DNA of 64,000 bases from Pseudomonas sp. CFII64 (GCF_000416235.1 NZ_ATLO01000004.1:186001-250000); one strand, 5' to 3'; shown: positions 10,309 through 20,107, numbered from the stretch's first letter. The notes: a model not told the origin generated them from the sequence alone. Numbers and translations are program-made.

Positions 10309-11571
10309 TTAGAACTTGGCTTCAACGTCCAGCTGCAGCGTGTTGGCGTCTGCGTCGCGCTGGCTGGCCACGGCGTAGTCGGCCTTGGTCAGGAAGTAAG
10401 TCGCGCCGACGGAGAAGTTCTTGTCGATTTCGTAACCGACCTTGATCTTGTGACCGCGCGAACCGGTAGTGCCGTTGGCGAAGTCCGAGTCAGTGAAGGC
10501 GCCAACGACAGCGTTACGCTGGGTGTCGCGGTAGTTGTAGTCAAGACCGAAGCCAAACACCTTGGTCTTCACGCCCGCCAGCCAGGCGGTGTCCTGATCG
10601 TCGGTGCTGTCATTGTTGACGACGTATTGGCCGTACAGCGCCAGTGGCAAGCCAAGACCGCTGATATCGATCTGACCGAAACCTTCGTACAGACGGAACT
10701 GATTGGTGGTGTTGCCGTTGACGCGCAGGGCAGCGCTGTCCTTGTCATTGTCGAAGGCATAAACGCTGCCGCCGAGGGTGACTTTCAGGTTGTCGGTCGG
10801 TGCGAAGCGCGCGCCCAACTGGCCGGCGGTCATGCTCAAGTCGTGACGGAACTGTGTGCCTTCGCCGTCGATGTTGTCCTTGAGGGTGTAGTAACCGGCG
10901 CTGCCGAACAGCTCGGTCTTGCCGCCCAGTGGCAGGCTGTAGGTGGTTGCCAGACCTTCCGGGTTGATGTCGCCATCCCAGATCACGTCACCCATGCTGA
11001 CCCACGGCTGGTTCATCTTGCCGCCAATGACGTGCAGGTTCTTGACCGCAGTCGGCGCGTAATCGATGAAGCCCAGATCCAGCCACAGATCCTTCTTGAC
11101 GAAGTAGCCATCCAGATCCTGGTTGGTGGAGCGCGCATCGCTGCTGCCGCCGGTGGCGATACGGATACCGGTGCTCACCTGCGGGTTGATTTCGGTGTAG
11201 GCACCCAGACGAGCGCGAATACGCTGGCGGTCCTTGTCCTGGCTGTTGGTCTGGCCATCGATATTGATGGTTTCCTGACGAACCCGCACATCACCCTTGA
11301 ATTGAGTCTTGGTCGCCCAGGCAACTTTCTGTTCGAAAGCGGCCTGAGAAGCTGATTTAGTGTTCTGGACGTCGGCGAGCGCTTGCTTCTGAGCCTGCTG
11401 GTCTTTCGCCAGTTCGGTCTGCAACTCGGCATATTGAGCCTGATTGATCGAGCCATTGGCCCTGAGCATGTCGAGCAGTTTAGCGTCGACTGCGGCATTG
11501 GCCGGAACACTGATGGCCAGAACGAGGCCACCACACAGGGCCGCCGCAGTTTGTGCAGAAACAAGACGCAT
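10309..11571 (-). CDS. Putative outer-membrane porin (Porin_5 family)
   Basis: Protein of 420 residues with a signal peptide (MRLVSAQTAAALCGG..., cleavage after ANA). A short Gln/Ala-rich helical segment follows (LLDMLRANGSINQAQYAEL and AKDQQAQKQ), then a beta-rich barrel region with many aromatic/Gly strands, ending in Phe as outer-membrane proteins do. This layout fits the 'putative porin' family common in Pseudomonas. The start is placed at 11571 rather than 11583 because a GGAG site lies 7 bases upstream of the second ATG. Substrate is unknown. It interrupts the NEL array in opposite orientation and has its own terminator. Confidence 0.8.
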   Translation of the reverse strand: MRLVSAQTAAALCGGLVLAISVPANAAVDAKLLDMLRANGSINQAQYAELQTELAKDQQAQKQALADVQNTKSASQAAFEQKVAWATKTQFKGDVRVRQETINIDGQTNSQDKDRQRIRARLGAYTEINPQVSTGIRIATGGSSDARSTNQDLDGYFVKKDLWLDLGFIDYAPTAVKNLHVIGGKMNQPWVSMGDVIWDGDINPEGLATTYSLPLGGKTELFGSAGYYTLKDNIDGEGTQFRHDLSMTAGQLGARFAPTDNLKVTLGGSVYAFDNDKDSAALRVNGNTTNQFRLYEGFGQIDISGLGLPLALYGQYVVNNDSTDDQDTAWLAGVKTKVFGFGLDYNYRDTQRNAVVGAFTDSDFANGTTGSRGHKIKVGYEIDKNFSVGATYFLTKADYAVASQRDADANTLQLDVEAKF

Positions 11572-11861
11572 ATCAATCTCCATAACTTGATAAAGGATGA
11601 CGGCAGGCCATCCCGAATAACCGCCCCACGGTCAGAGCGCGAATGGGGGTTAGTGCCCCCGGTTCTAAAAACTGGCGCCAGTATCACTGCGAGTTATTAC
11701 AGAAAAGTGGCAAAGCAATGGCACGTCGATGACAATGCAACCTTTCGGCAAAGGTGCGGTCCAGAGCCTTCGGCGTGCCTGCAGGCAGGATTGCTTGGGG
11801 TTACGCAATGCTGGTGGCCTGGGCAGCACCCAGGAAGGTCGTTTTAGGCGAAATGCACTAT
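11572..11861. other. Intergenic region between divergent porin and NEL gene 3
   Basis: About 290 bases with no convincing gene. An open frame continues upstream of NEL gene 3 from 11729, but its extra 68 residues have no counterpart in the other paralogues and overlap the shared leader. It must hold the porin promoter on the minus strand; I could not identify clear -35/-10 boxes. Confidence 0.5.
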
Positions 11862-11909
11862 TGGGCTATGTCACAACCTGCCCGCCAGGTAAGTACCGTG
11901 AGGCTAATT
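11862..11909 (+). promoter_or_regulatory. Leader element before NEL gene 3
   Basis: Positions 11862-11901 align with 5118-5156, keeping GGGCTATGTCAC, TGCCCGCC and TACCGTGA in order. TACCGTGA begins 39 bases before the ATG at 11933, against 41-42 bases in the other two genes. Unlike genes 1 and 2, the downstream half does not form a clear hairpin. This shared block is the main reason for calling the element and for rejecting the upstream start at 11729. Confidence 0.5.
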
Positions 11910-11932
11910 TCAAACACCTCGTGGACTCAACC

Positions 11933-14900
11933 ATGTCAGACACAGCTGTTACCGAATCAATGCCGGATATTACTTTCTATAATGAACACTTTCCTAATCA
12001 GGAAATCCTGAAAAAGCGTTTGCCATGGTGGTTTACCCGATACACGCCGGATATGGCGTCGTTACAAGTGGAGTTGTACAAAAGTCAGCTGCAAAGTCTG
12101 GCGGCGCAAAAAGCGTTCAGCACGCTGATTGAACCGCTCAAATCGGTGCGCGCATTCAGCAGGCCGCTGTTGAATAACGCGATGCTTGAACAGTTCAGGG
12201 TCAAGGCGGACTGCACACAGATTTACCTGGAAGAACTCATCGCCGCCAGCCCTCTGGAAGTGACGAGGAGTTCACTACTTTCCGCTGCCCTTTTTAATTT
12301 CGCTGTTAATAAGGTATTCCTTCCAGGGGCCGTGCTTCGGTATATACCCGCTGTATATCCAGCCGATTACAGCGATGTGTGCGGGGAGCAAATTTCCTGT
12401 TCTTCAGGGCAACTGAATACCGAACCCGCAGCGTTTGCACAGATGTGCCGAACCCTCGATCTTGGCGGGAAATATCAGGCACACCTTGACAGCGTATTCA
12501 AATCCGAAACGACTTCCGGGCAGATTTCCGAAGCTTTTATTCTGAAAGAACGGCTTCGATTTGAAGTGCTGAGCCATATCGCACGGATGAAATACGATGT
12601 CAGTGCAGAGGCTTATGAAGTCTTGCTGAAGGTCGCAAAAGATGGCGAAAGGCCTGTGTGGCGCGGAGGGCCGGTTCGGTACTGTACCTTGGAAATTCTG
12701 GATCGTCGTTTCACGGGCGGATTCATGGGCGGTCTTGCGCAGGGCATCCTGATCGTCGAGTCACATACGCGGCGCAGCTATGCAGACCCTATGCCCAGGG
12801 AAGAATTGATCAGGTTTGGCGAACCCGGTCATGATTATCCGGTGGTCGTTTACATGCCAGGCGACCCTGTTCATCCGCTCAAGGAATACGGCAGTAGACT
12901 GCATTTTATTGCCGACTTGCTGACCCGGTTTACCGAGCCTTCTTTCCAAAGCTACTTCGCACGGTTTATCCGCCTGCAGTATCGTGGTCAGTTCTTTGAG
13001 AAAATGAACAGGGCACTCGAAGGGGATATCTTCAGCGAAATCGCCCCCCTCTTGATGTCCCAACAAGGCCGACCGTTTCAACTCCTGTACAACCAGGCGT
13101 TAGACACACTTTATGCCGACGCCGAAGTGCTTGCAGTACCCGTTGCGCACACCCAACACGCCGCCAACACTGGAGCACTGCACATATTCAGGTCCGTTGC
13201 CCATTTCGGATTCGATCTGGCTGATGTATTCCTGCCGGCTTCGGAAGTTCGTGACCTGTTAAAAGATACTTTCATCGCCCTTGAAGACTGGAGCGATGGC
13301 GATACCGGGAAGGCACTGGATCAGCTCTATGCTATCGGCAAGGACGCAGTAATGCTTGCGGTGCCCAAAGTTGCCAAGGAAGTCGAGAGGGTGGAAAAAG
13401 TCTATGAAGATGGAAAACAGGCGCTGGAATTCCTCAAGGAAGTACTTGAACCCGCAGTCAGTAGTTCCGGCACTTCAACCGCGGCACAGGAGGGAGCTGA
13501 GCGGGATAAGATTGTCGAAATTGAACCCGGTAATGATGTACATCAAACACAGAGCACACCCAAGCCTTCGGCATTCATCGAAAGCCTGGTTCAGGTCAAG
13601 TCCTACGATCCTTCGACGCGGTTGTGGAAACCCAGCCTGGATTCCTACGCACTGCACGGGTTGCCCGAAGGCGCCTTCCTTGACTCACGCAGCCTGTACC
13701 ATGCGGGCGGCAAAACCTATCTGGCGATGGGAAAGCATTTTTACCAGATCCACCTTGACCCAACCCTGAGGAAGTGGTGCGTTCTGCATCCCGACGCCGC
13801 ACCAGGTTATTCACCCGTTCTGGAAACCAACAACGCCGGTGCCTGGCGCTTCGAAGGCGAAAACCCGATGGGGTGGGATGCGTACACCGCATTTCGGCGC
13901 CTGCACGGTGACCTGGCGGTGCTTTCGGATGACACGATCCAGCACATCCTGCGGGTGACGGAAGTAGACGAAGCCCTGTTACGCAAGATCCATGTGGATA
14001 AGCTGTTCCCGCCAGCGTTGCTCATTGATTGCACCCAGCGCTTTCTTGTTGATCGTGAAGTTTCCGAGTTCATCGACCTGATGTGGGTTATAGCCAATTT
14101 CGGTTCGGCCGAGGAGCATGATCAGTTCTTCGTCGCCAGGATCGAACCGTATCTCGATTTTCTGGTGACCCTGCCGGGTTGGCCGGGTGATTGCGTATTG
14201 CGTCGTGTAGACGCACAAGGGACAGTGCTGAGTATTCATGCGCCGACCACCATCACCTTGCGCACAGTCGATGTGATGTACACCCCTGGCAGAATGAACG
14301 CACTCCTGGACGCTCTGGTGATCAAACTGTCGCCGGAGGACGTTGAGATGTTGCTGGTCGACTACGAGGGACCGAAAACTCAAGGCCAACATCTCGCGTT
14401 GCGCATTGCCTATGAAGCACAGGGTAGGCGAGGGGTACTTTTTGAGTTGCTTTACGCCGCTCTGAATCCTGCGGCCGCTCCTTTGGTCCAACTCATGAAG
14501 CGCGACTTCAAGACGCTGCCCGATACCGTTGCACGCGAGATCGTCAGCGGCGCCAACAGCGTGGAACGCAGCCGTATGGAAGAAGCCCGGCGCATCCCGC
14601 TGCGTCTGGCCGAGCAGGCTCGTGAATACCTCCAGCAATTGCGATTAAACCGGGCGCTGGAGTGTTTTTATCTGCACATCGAAACCCCCGACAGCTCCAC
14701 GGTGGCCCTGGGTTTGATTAGTTCCTGGCCCGACTGGCCGCAGGATCAGGCGATTGAAGTCCGTAACGTTAATGGCGAGACGCTCTCTCGCCTGGGGGGC
14801 AGCAATACAACATCAAGCCAGCCGAGTCTGGTATTGGTGAAAACGGATGACGATTATCAAGCGTTCGACGGCAACGGCAGCCCCATTCAACTCAAGAGCG

Positions 14901-16963
14901 CAAGCACGCATGGCACCCTGGCGAGCGCTCTGGCGGCTCAGACGAGCCTCGCGGACGACGTGGGCCAGCTCAAGGTCGCTCTGGGAGACATAGCAACGAA
15001 GCAGCGCAGCAAGGTTAAACGACTTTTGGGTATGCGCCAGACAAAACCGGGAATCATCTGGCCTTCGCGTCTGGCTGATGGACGTGTGGGGTATCCGTTG
15101 AGTTCTCGCCTGCGAGGACTGTTCAGCAAGTTCCGCAACAACGCGCAGGCATTTTCGCCGGAGCTGGCGGTGCAGAATCTTTATCCACAGCTCACGCCCC
15201 GCGAAGTCAGGAAGTTCCTTCAGGCAGCCGCGTTGGGGCTCACTGGTACGGCCGGTGAAAAGCAGAATCAGATCCGAGCCATGCTGAATGAACTCACCGA
15301 GCAATATGCCCGACTGGAAAGCACGCTGGATCGCTGGCTGAGTGAGGTGAGACTGGCGCAGGACGGGCATTTGCCTGATGCCACTGTCGCGGGGCGTGAA
15401 ACTGCCAGGACACGGATACTGGCATGCTGGCGAAAAGAAACGGCGTCGTTGATCGATCCTCAAGTGCCGGATTCGGCACACAAACTGGACCTCAGTGACC
15501 TGTCCATCGGCGCGTTGCCCGCGATAGAGGCGAACTTCAAGCACGTCCACGCGTTGACGCTGGAGAACATGGCGCTGACCGTTGCTGGCGTGGAAGCATT
15601 TCTCCGGTGCTTCCCTCAGGTGCGCTGGCTATCGTTGCGCGGCAACCTCCTGAACTCGATCCCTGTGACGTTGGGCAGCCTGTCCACCTTGAAAAGCCTG
15701 ATGCTGAGCAATAATCCCGTCACTGTCGATGCCGAAGGTTTGCAATCCCTGCAACGCCTGAAGCAATTGGAAACGCTGGTACTTGAGGGCCAGGCTATCA
15801 CTATCCCGGTGGCAATCGACATCAGCCAGTGGCCAGCATTGGTGGAGCTGAAACTCAGAAACTGCGGATTCGTTATCATGCTGTCCGGGTTGGGTGTTCA
15901 TGAGCCGTTACGCCACGTCGATCTGCGTCATAACCGGATTATCGACATATCAGAACAGACTTTAAGCGCCATTGCCTCGCGTCCCCAACTTTATGTGCGG
16001 CTGCATCTGAACCCTCTCAGTAACGAAACCATCGAGCGGGCTTTACGCTTCTTTAATCCCATCAGGCTGGTACGCATGGGCGTTATGACCCTGCCCCGGC
16101 TGCCTGGGCGCAATCCGCCAGTTTCGGAATGGCTGGCAGAAACCGGCAGTCAAGAGCAGCTTCTGCGCTGGGCAGAGTTGCAGCTGGAAACCGGCGGGGA
16201 GGCGTTTGTCCAGTTGGTCAGTGACTTGTTCATCACGGCGGATTACCGGGATAATCGCCGGGAGTTGACTGTCCGACTCTGGCGAATGATCGATGCAATG
16301 TCCAGTTCCTACGCGCTGCAGGAGGAGCTCTTCGCGCTGGCTGCTCATCCGCAAACCTGCGGCGATGGCACCATGATCATCTTCAACCAGCTGGACGTTC
16401 GCGTATTGGTGTTTGAGCTGGAGGTCGCGAACGGAGGCGTAACACCTGTTGACATGTTCAAGCTGATCCGTGGGCTTGAACGCTTGTCTGAGCTTGAGAA
16501 AATTGCGCTTGAAGACATCAACGCAAGGATCGCGAACCAGCCGGAACTGGATCTGGCCGAGGTCAGGCTCATTTACCCCACCCGATTGCGTGAAAGCCTT
16601 GAGTTGCCGGGGCAGGCGCGCGCGATGCTGTTTGAAACCACCTCGGGGGTTACCCAGCAGATGCTGGATCAAGCCAGGAACCGGGTTCTTGCCAGGGAAA
16701 GCACCCAGGCGTTCTTCGACGCCATGATCGCCCGCAAGGACTGGATTTCGTTTCTTGAAGAGCATTATCCCGCTCGCTTTGAACAGATAAACCAGCCGTT
16801 TCATGATCGTCAGGATGTGCTCGACTCTGCTCGTGGCACCCTTACTGACGAGGCGTTTTTACGTGGCACAAACGAGGTTCTTCGGGACCGGCAAGAGGCC
16901 TGCTCGGTGCTGGCATCGCTACTGACACAGGAGATTGCCCAGTCCGCAGCCGCCGCTGGCTGA
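11933..16963 (+). CDS. DUF6543/LRR/NEL-type E3 ubiquitin ligase toxin-effector, paralogue 3
   Basis: Protein of 1676 residues from the ATG at 11933, a length matching its paralogues. The N-terminus (FYNEHFPNQEILKKRLPWWF) aligns with theirs. The family core is recognisable throughout: SRLADGRVGYPLSSRLRGLF, LRR segments (WLSLRGNLLNSIPVTLGSLS, HVDLRHNRIIDIS) and a NEL domain with TCGDG and predicted catalytic Cys1476. It differs by lacking the long hydrophobic segment near residue 450 and by carrying a charged linker at about 482-545 (KVYEDGKQALEFLKEVLEPA). It is clearly more distant than genes 1 and 2 are from each other. Function is inferred from the family only. Confidence 0.82.
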   Translation: MSDTAVTESMPDITFYNEHFPNQEILKKRLPWWFTRYTPDMASLQVELYKSQLQSLAAQKAFSTLIEPLKSVRAFSRPLLNNAMLEQFRVKADCTQIYLEELIAASPLEVTRSSLLSAALFNFAVNKVFLPGAVLRYIPAVYPADYSDVCGEQISCSSGQLNTEPAAFAQMCRTLDLGGKYQAHLDSVFKSETTSGQISEAFILKERLRFEVLSHIARMKYDVSAEAYEVLLKVAKDGERPVWRGGPVRYCTLEILDRRFTGGFMGGLAQGILIVESHTRRSYADPMPREELIRFGEPGHDYPVVVYMPGDPVHPLKEYGSRLHFIADLLTRFTEPSFQSYFARFIRLQYRGQFFEKMNRALEGDIFSEIAPLLMSQQGRPFQLLYNQALDTLYADAEVLAVPVAHTQHAANTGALHIFRSVAHFGFDLADVFLPASEVRDLLKDTFIALEDWSDGDTGKALDQLYAIGKDAVMLAVPKVAKEVERVEKVYEDGKQALEFLKEVLEPAVSSSGTSTAAQEGAERDKIVEIEPGNDVHQTQSTPKPSAFIESLVQVKSYDPSTRLWKPSLDSYALHGLPEGAFLDSRSLYHAGGKTYLAMGKHFYQIHLDPTLRKWCVLHPDAAPGYSPVLETNNAGAWRFEGENPMGWDAYTAFRRLHGDLAVLSDDTIQHILRVTEVDEALLRKIHVDKLFPPALLIDCTQRFLVDREVSEFIDLMWVIANFGSAEEHDQFFVARIEPYLDFLVTLPGWPGDCVLRRVDAQGTVLSIHAPTTITLRTVDVMYTPGRMNALLDALVIKLSPEDVEMLLVDYEGPKTQGQHLALRIAYEAQGRRGVLFELLYAALNPAAAPLVQLMKRDFKTLPDTVAREIVSGANSVERSRMEEARRIPLRLAEQAREYLQQLRLNRALECFYLHIETPDSSTVALGLISSWPDWPQDQAIEVRNVNGETLSRLGGSNTTSSQPSLVLVKTDDDYQAFDGNGSPIQLKSASTHGTLASALAAQTSLADDVGQLKVALGDIATKQRSKVKRLLGMRQTKPGIIWPSRLADGRVGYPLSSRLRGLFSKFRNNAQAFSPELAVQNLYPQLTPREVRKFLQAAALGLTGTAGEKQNQIRAMLNELTEQYARLESTLDRWLSEVRLAQDGHLPDATVAGRETARTRILACWRKETASLIDPQVPDSAHKLDLSDLSIGALPAIEANFKHVHALTLENMALTVAGVEAFLRCFPQVRWLSLRGNLLNSIPVTLGSLSTLKSLMLSNNPVTVDAEGLQSLQRLKQLETLVLEGQAITIPVAIDISQWPALVELKLRNCGFVIMLSGLGVHEPLRHVDLRHNRIIDISEQTLSAIASRPQLYVRLHLNPLSNETIERALRFFNPIRLVRMGVMTLPRLPGRNPPVSEWLAETGSQEQLLRWAELQLETGGEAFVQLVSDLFITADYRDNRRELTVRLWRMIDAMSSSYALQEELFALAAHPQTCGDGTMIIFNQLDVRVLVFELEVANGGVTPVDMFKLIRGLERLSELEKIALEDINARIANQPELDLAEVRLIYPTRLRESLELPGQARAMLFETTSGVTQQMLDQARNRVLARESTQAFFDAMIARKDWISFLEEHYPARFEQINQPFHDRQDVLDSARGTLTDEAFLRGTNEVLRDRQEACSVLASLLTQEIAQSAAAAG

Positions 16964-17048
16964 CGATAAACGGGACACGGTGGTCGTGAACAATCGTCGG
17001 TTATGAGGGATACTCGCGGGCACGTCTGCTGCTCCTGGGGAATTGCGC

Positions 17049-18179
17049 ATGTCCGTACAGACCACCGACAGCCTGAGCACGATCGCGTCCTCGCAATGGG
17101 ACGCGCTCGTGCCAGGCCATTCGCCCTTCCTGCGTCATGCGTTTCTCAGCTCGCTTGAGGACAGCGGCAGCCTCGGCCCGCGCTCGGGGTGGCGGGCCGA
17201 ACACCTGCTCGACGTTCAGGACGGGCAACTGGTGGCCGCCATGCCCGCCTATCGCAAATGGCATTCCTACGGCGAGTACGTGTTCGATCACAGCTGGGCC
17301 GACGCCTGCCGTCGCGCCGGAATCGCGTACTACCCGAAACTGCTGGCCGCCATCCCGTTCAGCCCGGTCAGCGGGCCGCGCATCCTGTGCGCATCCCCCG
17401 AGGCTGGCGTCCAATTGCTCGGCAGCCTGCCGGGTTATCTGGATGAGCAAGGGTTGTCCAGCGCTCACGTCAACTTCACCGATCCCTTGGCGGATGCCTT
17501 CCTGGCTGAGCAAGCCGGATGGTTGCAGCGCTATGGCTGCCAGTTTCATTGGCAGAATCGTGGCTATCGGGATTTTCAGGATTTCCTCGACGCCTTGAGT
17601 TCGCGCAAGCGCAAACAGATGCGCAAGGAGCGTGAGCAAGTGGCGGGGCAGGGCATCGAGTTCGAGTGGCTCGAAGGTCATCAACTCAGCGAAGCGTTGT
17701 GGGATTTTGTCTACGCCTGCTATTCCAATACCTACGAGATCCGTGGGCAGTCGCCTTATCTGACGCGAGAATTCTTCAGCTTGTTGGCCGAGCGTATGCC
17801 GACAGCGATTAGGGTGGTGCTGGCGCGTCAGGGTTCACGTCCGGTGGCCATGGCGTTCAGCCTGTTGGGTGGCGACAGTTTTTATGGGCGCTATTGGGGA
17901 TGCCTCGCGGAGTTTGATCGCCTGCATTTCGAGACGTGTTTCTATCAGGGCATGGACTACGCGATTGCCCACGGCGTGCAGCGATTCGACGCGGGCGCGC
18001 AGGGTGAACACAAACTGATTCGCGGCTTCGAACCGGTCATCACCCGGTCGTGGCACTACCTGACGCATCCGGGATTGAAAGACGCCGTGACGGGCTTTCT
18101 CGAGCAGGAGCGCGTGGGCATATTGGCCTACGCCGAAGATGCCCGCGGGGCGTTGCCGTATCGGCAAACCGTGGAATGA
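17049..18179 (+). CDS. FemAB-like GNAT-fold acyltransferase (PF04339 type)
   Basis: Protein of 376 residues. The N-terminus (IASSQWDALVPGHSPFLRHA FLSSL, broken for length) and the central SRKRKQMRKEREQV stretch with the C-terminal FDAGAQGEHKLIRGF motif are typical of the bacterial FemAB-like/COG3146 family, which has a double GNAT fold. Members are predicted N-acyltransferases of unknown substrate. The start ATG at 17049 is preferred over an in-frame TTG two codons upstream; GGGGA lies about 8 bases before it. It stands 85 bases after NEL gene 3 on the same strand, but functional linkage is not evident. Confidence 0.82.
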   Translation: MSVQTTDSLSTIASSQWDALVPGHSPFLRHAFLSSLEDSGSLGPRSGWRAEHLLDVQDGQLVAAMPAYRKWHSYGEYVFDHSWADACRRAGIAYYPKLLAAIPFSPVSGPRILCASPEAGVQLLGSLPGYLDEQGLSSAHVNFTDPLADAFLAEQAGWLQRYGCQFHWQNRGYRDFQDFLDALSSRKRKQMRKEREQVAGQGIEFEWLEGHQLSEALWDFVYACYSNTYEIRGQSPYLTREFFSLLAERMPTAIRVVLARQGSRPVAMAFSLLGGDSFYGRYWGCLAEFDRLHFETCFYQGMDYAIAHGVQRFDAGAQGEHKLIRGFEPVITRSWHYLTHPGLKDAVTGFLEQERVGILAYAEDARGALPYRQTVE

Positions 18180-18182
18180 ATC

Positions 18183-18270
18183 GTTGGAGCGAGGCTTGCC
18201 CGCGAATCAGGCGCCTCGGTGAACCTGATGCACCGCGTGATCGTTCTTCGCGGGCAAGCCTCGCTCCAAC
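18183..18270. repeat. REPIN, family A
   Basis: Two 24-base arms beginning GTTGGAGCGAGGCTTGCC (18183-18206) and ending at 18247-18270 in perfect inverted orientation, separated by 40 bases. The same arms recur at 38314-38404, 57122-57218 and 61465-61550. It lies between two convergent genes. Confidence 0.85.
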
Positions 18271-18274
18271 AGGT

Positions 18275-20107
18275 TTAATCAATCCCCACAAATCCGCCGG
18301 TCTGATGCTGCCACAACCTTGCGTACAAGCCGCCGTGGGCCAGCAGTTCGGCATGGGTGCCGCTTTCGGCGATCTGGCCGCGTTCCAGGACCACCAAGCG
18401 GTCCATCCGCGCAATGGTCGACAAACGGTGAGCGATGGCAATCACGGTCTTGCCTTGCATCAGGGTTTCGAGGCTTTCCTGAATGGCTGCTTCAACTTCC
18501 GAATCCAGCGCCGAGGTGGCCTCATCCATGATCAGAATCGGCGCATCCTTGAGCAGCACGCGGGCAATCGCAACGCGCTGGCGCTGACCACCGGAAAGCT
18601 TGACGCCACGCTCGCCGACATGTGCATCGAAGCCGGTCCGGCCTTCAGCGTCCGACAGCAACGGGATGAACTCATCGGCGCGGGCTTTGTGCACCGCTTC
18701 CCATAATTGTTCGTCGGTTGCATCGGGCTTGCCGTACAACAGGTTGTCGCGGATCGAGCGGTGCAACAGCGACGTGTCCTGAGTGATCATGCCGATTTTT
18801 TCCCGCAGGCTTTCCTGTGCGACGTGGGAAATGTCCTGGCCATCGATCAGAATCCGCCCGTCCTGCACGTCGTACATGCGCAGCAACAGGTTCACCAGCG
18901 TCGATTTGCCCGCGCCGGAAGGGCCGATCAAACCGATTTTTTCGCCGGGTTTGATGTCCAGGTTCAGGCCGTGAATGATCCCGTTGCCATTGCCGTAATG
19001 GAAATCAACGCCGTCGAACTTCACGCCGCCCTTGTCCACTTGCAGGCGTGGAGCAGGGTCGCGATCGGTAACGCTGACCGGTTGCGAAATGCTCTGCAGG
19101 CCGTCTTGAACCATGCCGATGTTTTCGAAGATGCCGTTGACCACCCACATGATCCAGCCCGACATGTTGACGATGCGAATCGCCAGACCCGTCGCCAGCG
19201 CGATAGCGCCCACCGAGATCATGGATTGCGTCCACAGCCACAGCGCCAAACCGGTGGTGGTGACGATCAGAATGCCGTTCATGGTGGTGATGACGGTGTC
19301 CATGGAGGTCACGACGCGGCCGGCCAGCTGGCTTTTTTCGGTCTGCTCGCTGATCGCTTCCCTAGCGTATTGCTGCTCGAAATGGGTGTGGGCGAACAGC
19401 TTGAGGGTGGTGATGTTGGTATAGCCGTCGACAATGCGCCCCATCAACTTGGAGCGCGCATCGGATGACACCACCGAACGCTCTTTCACACGCGGCACGA
19501 AGTAGCACAGGGCCAGAATGTAGGCGACGATCCAGGTCAGCAGCGGGATCATCAGGCGCCAGTCGGCTTCGGCAAACAACACCAGCGCACTGATGGCATA
19601 AATCAGTACGTGCCACAGCGCGTCCACGGCCTGCACCGCCGAATCGCGCAGCGAGTTGCCGGTCTGCATGATGCGTTGGGCGATGCGCCCGGCGAAGTCG
19701 TTCTGGAAGAACTTGATGCTTTGCTTCAGCACATAGCTGTGGTTCTGCCAGCGAATCATGCTGGTCATGCCGGGGCTGATGGTCTGATGCACCAGCAGGT
19801 CATGCAGACCGACGAAAATCGGCCGCAGCACCAGCGCGACGACGGTCATCCAGATCAGCTCGGTGGCATGGATGCTGAAGAAATTCGGGTCGGGCGTGCC
19901 TTGGGCAAGGTCGATGATGCGGCTCAGGTAACTGAACAGCGCCACTTCGATCAGCGCGCCGATCAGGCCCACCACCAACAGTGCAGCGAAGCTTGGCCAG
20001 ACCTGGCGCAGGTAATAGATGTAGAAGGCGAGGACTTTATTCGGAGGGGCGTCGGTGGGTGCGTCCCGGAAGATGTCGATCAGTTTTTCGAAACGACGAT
20101 AGAACAT
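18275..20107 (-). CDS. ABC transporter, fused permease and ATP-binding domain
   Basis: Protein of 610 residues, the usual length of a half-size type IV exporter. The N-terminal half has about six membrane helices (for example WPSFAALLVVGLIGALIEVA near residue 40). The nucleotide-binding domain follows with Walker A GPSGAGKST, signature LSGGQ, Walker B ILIMDEATSALD and the H-loop AHR. It resembles MsbA-like lipid or drug exporters; the substrate cannot be read from the sequence. It works as a homodimer in this family. The gene is monocistronic as far as spacing shows and is followed by a REPIN. Confidence 0.9.
   Translation of the reverse strand: MFYRRFEKLIDIFRDAPTDAPPNKVLAFYIYYLRQVWPSFAALLVVGLIGALIEVALFSYLSRIIDLAQGTPDPNFFSIHATELIWMTVVALVLRPIFVGLHDLLVHQTISPGMTSMIRWQNHSYVLKQSIKFFQNDFAGRIAQRIMQTGNSLRDSAVQAVDALWHVLIYAISALVLFAEADWRLMIPLLTWIVAYILALCYFVPRVKERSVVSSDARSKLMGRIVDGYTNITTLKLFAHTHFEQQYAREAISEQTEKSQLAGRVVTSMDTVITTMNGILIVTTTGLALWLWTQSMISVGAIALATGLAIRIVNMSGWIMWVVNGIFENIGMVQDGLQSISQPVSVTDRDPAPRLQVDKGGVKFDGVDFHYGNGNGIIHGLNLDIKPGEKIGLIGPSGAGKSTLVNLLLRMYDVQDGRILIDGQDISHVAQESLREKIGMITQDTSLLHRSIRDNLLYGKPDATDEQLWEAVHKARADEFIPLLSDAEGRTGFDAHVGERGVKLSGGQRQRVAIARVLLKDAPILIMDEATSALDSEVEAAIQESLETLMQGKTVIAIAHRLSTIARMDRLVVLERGQIAESGTHAELLAHGGLYARLWQHQTGGFVGID

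Noticed and set aside
11729..11932. Upstream start for NEL gene 3
   Set aside because: The extra 68 residues have no counterpart in paralogues 1 and 2 and overlap the conserved leader. The ATG at 11933 gives a matching length and N-terminus.
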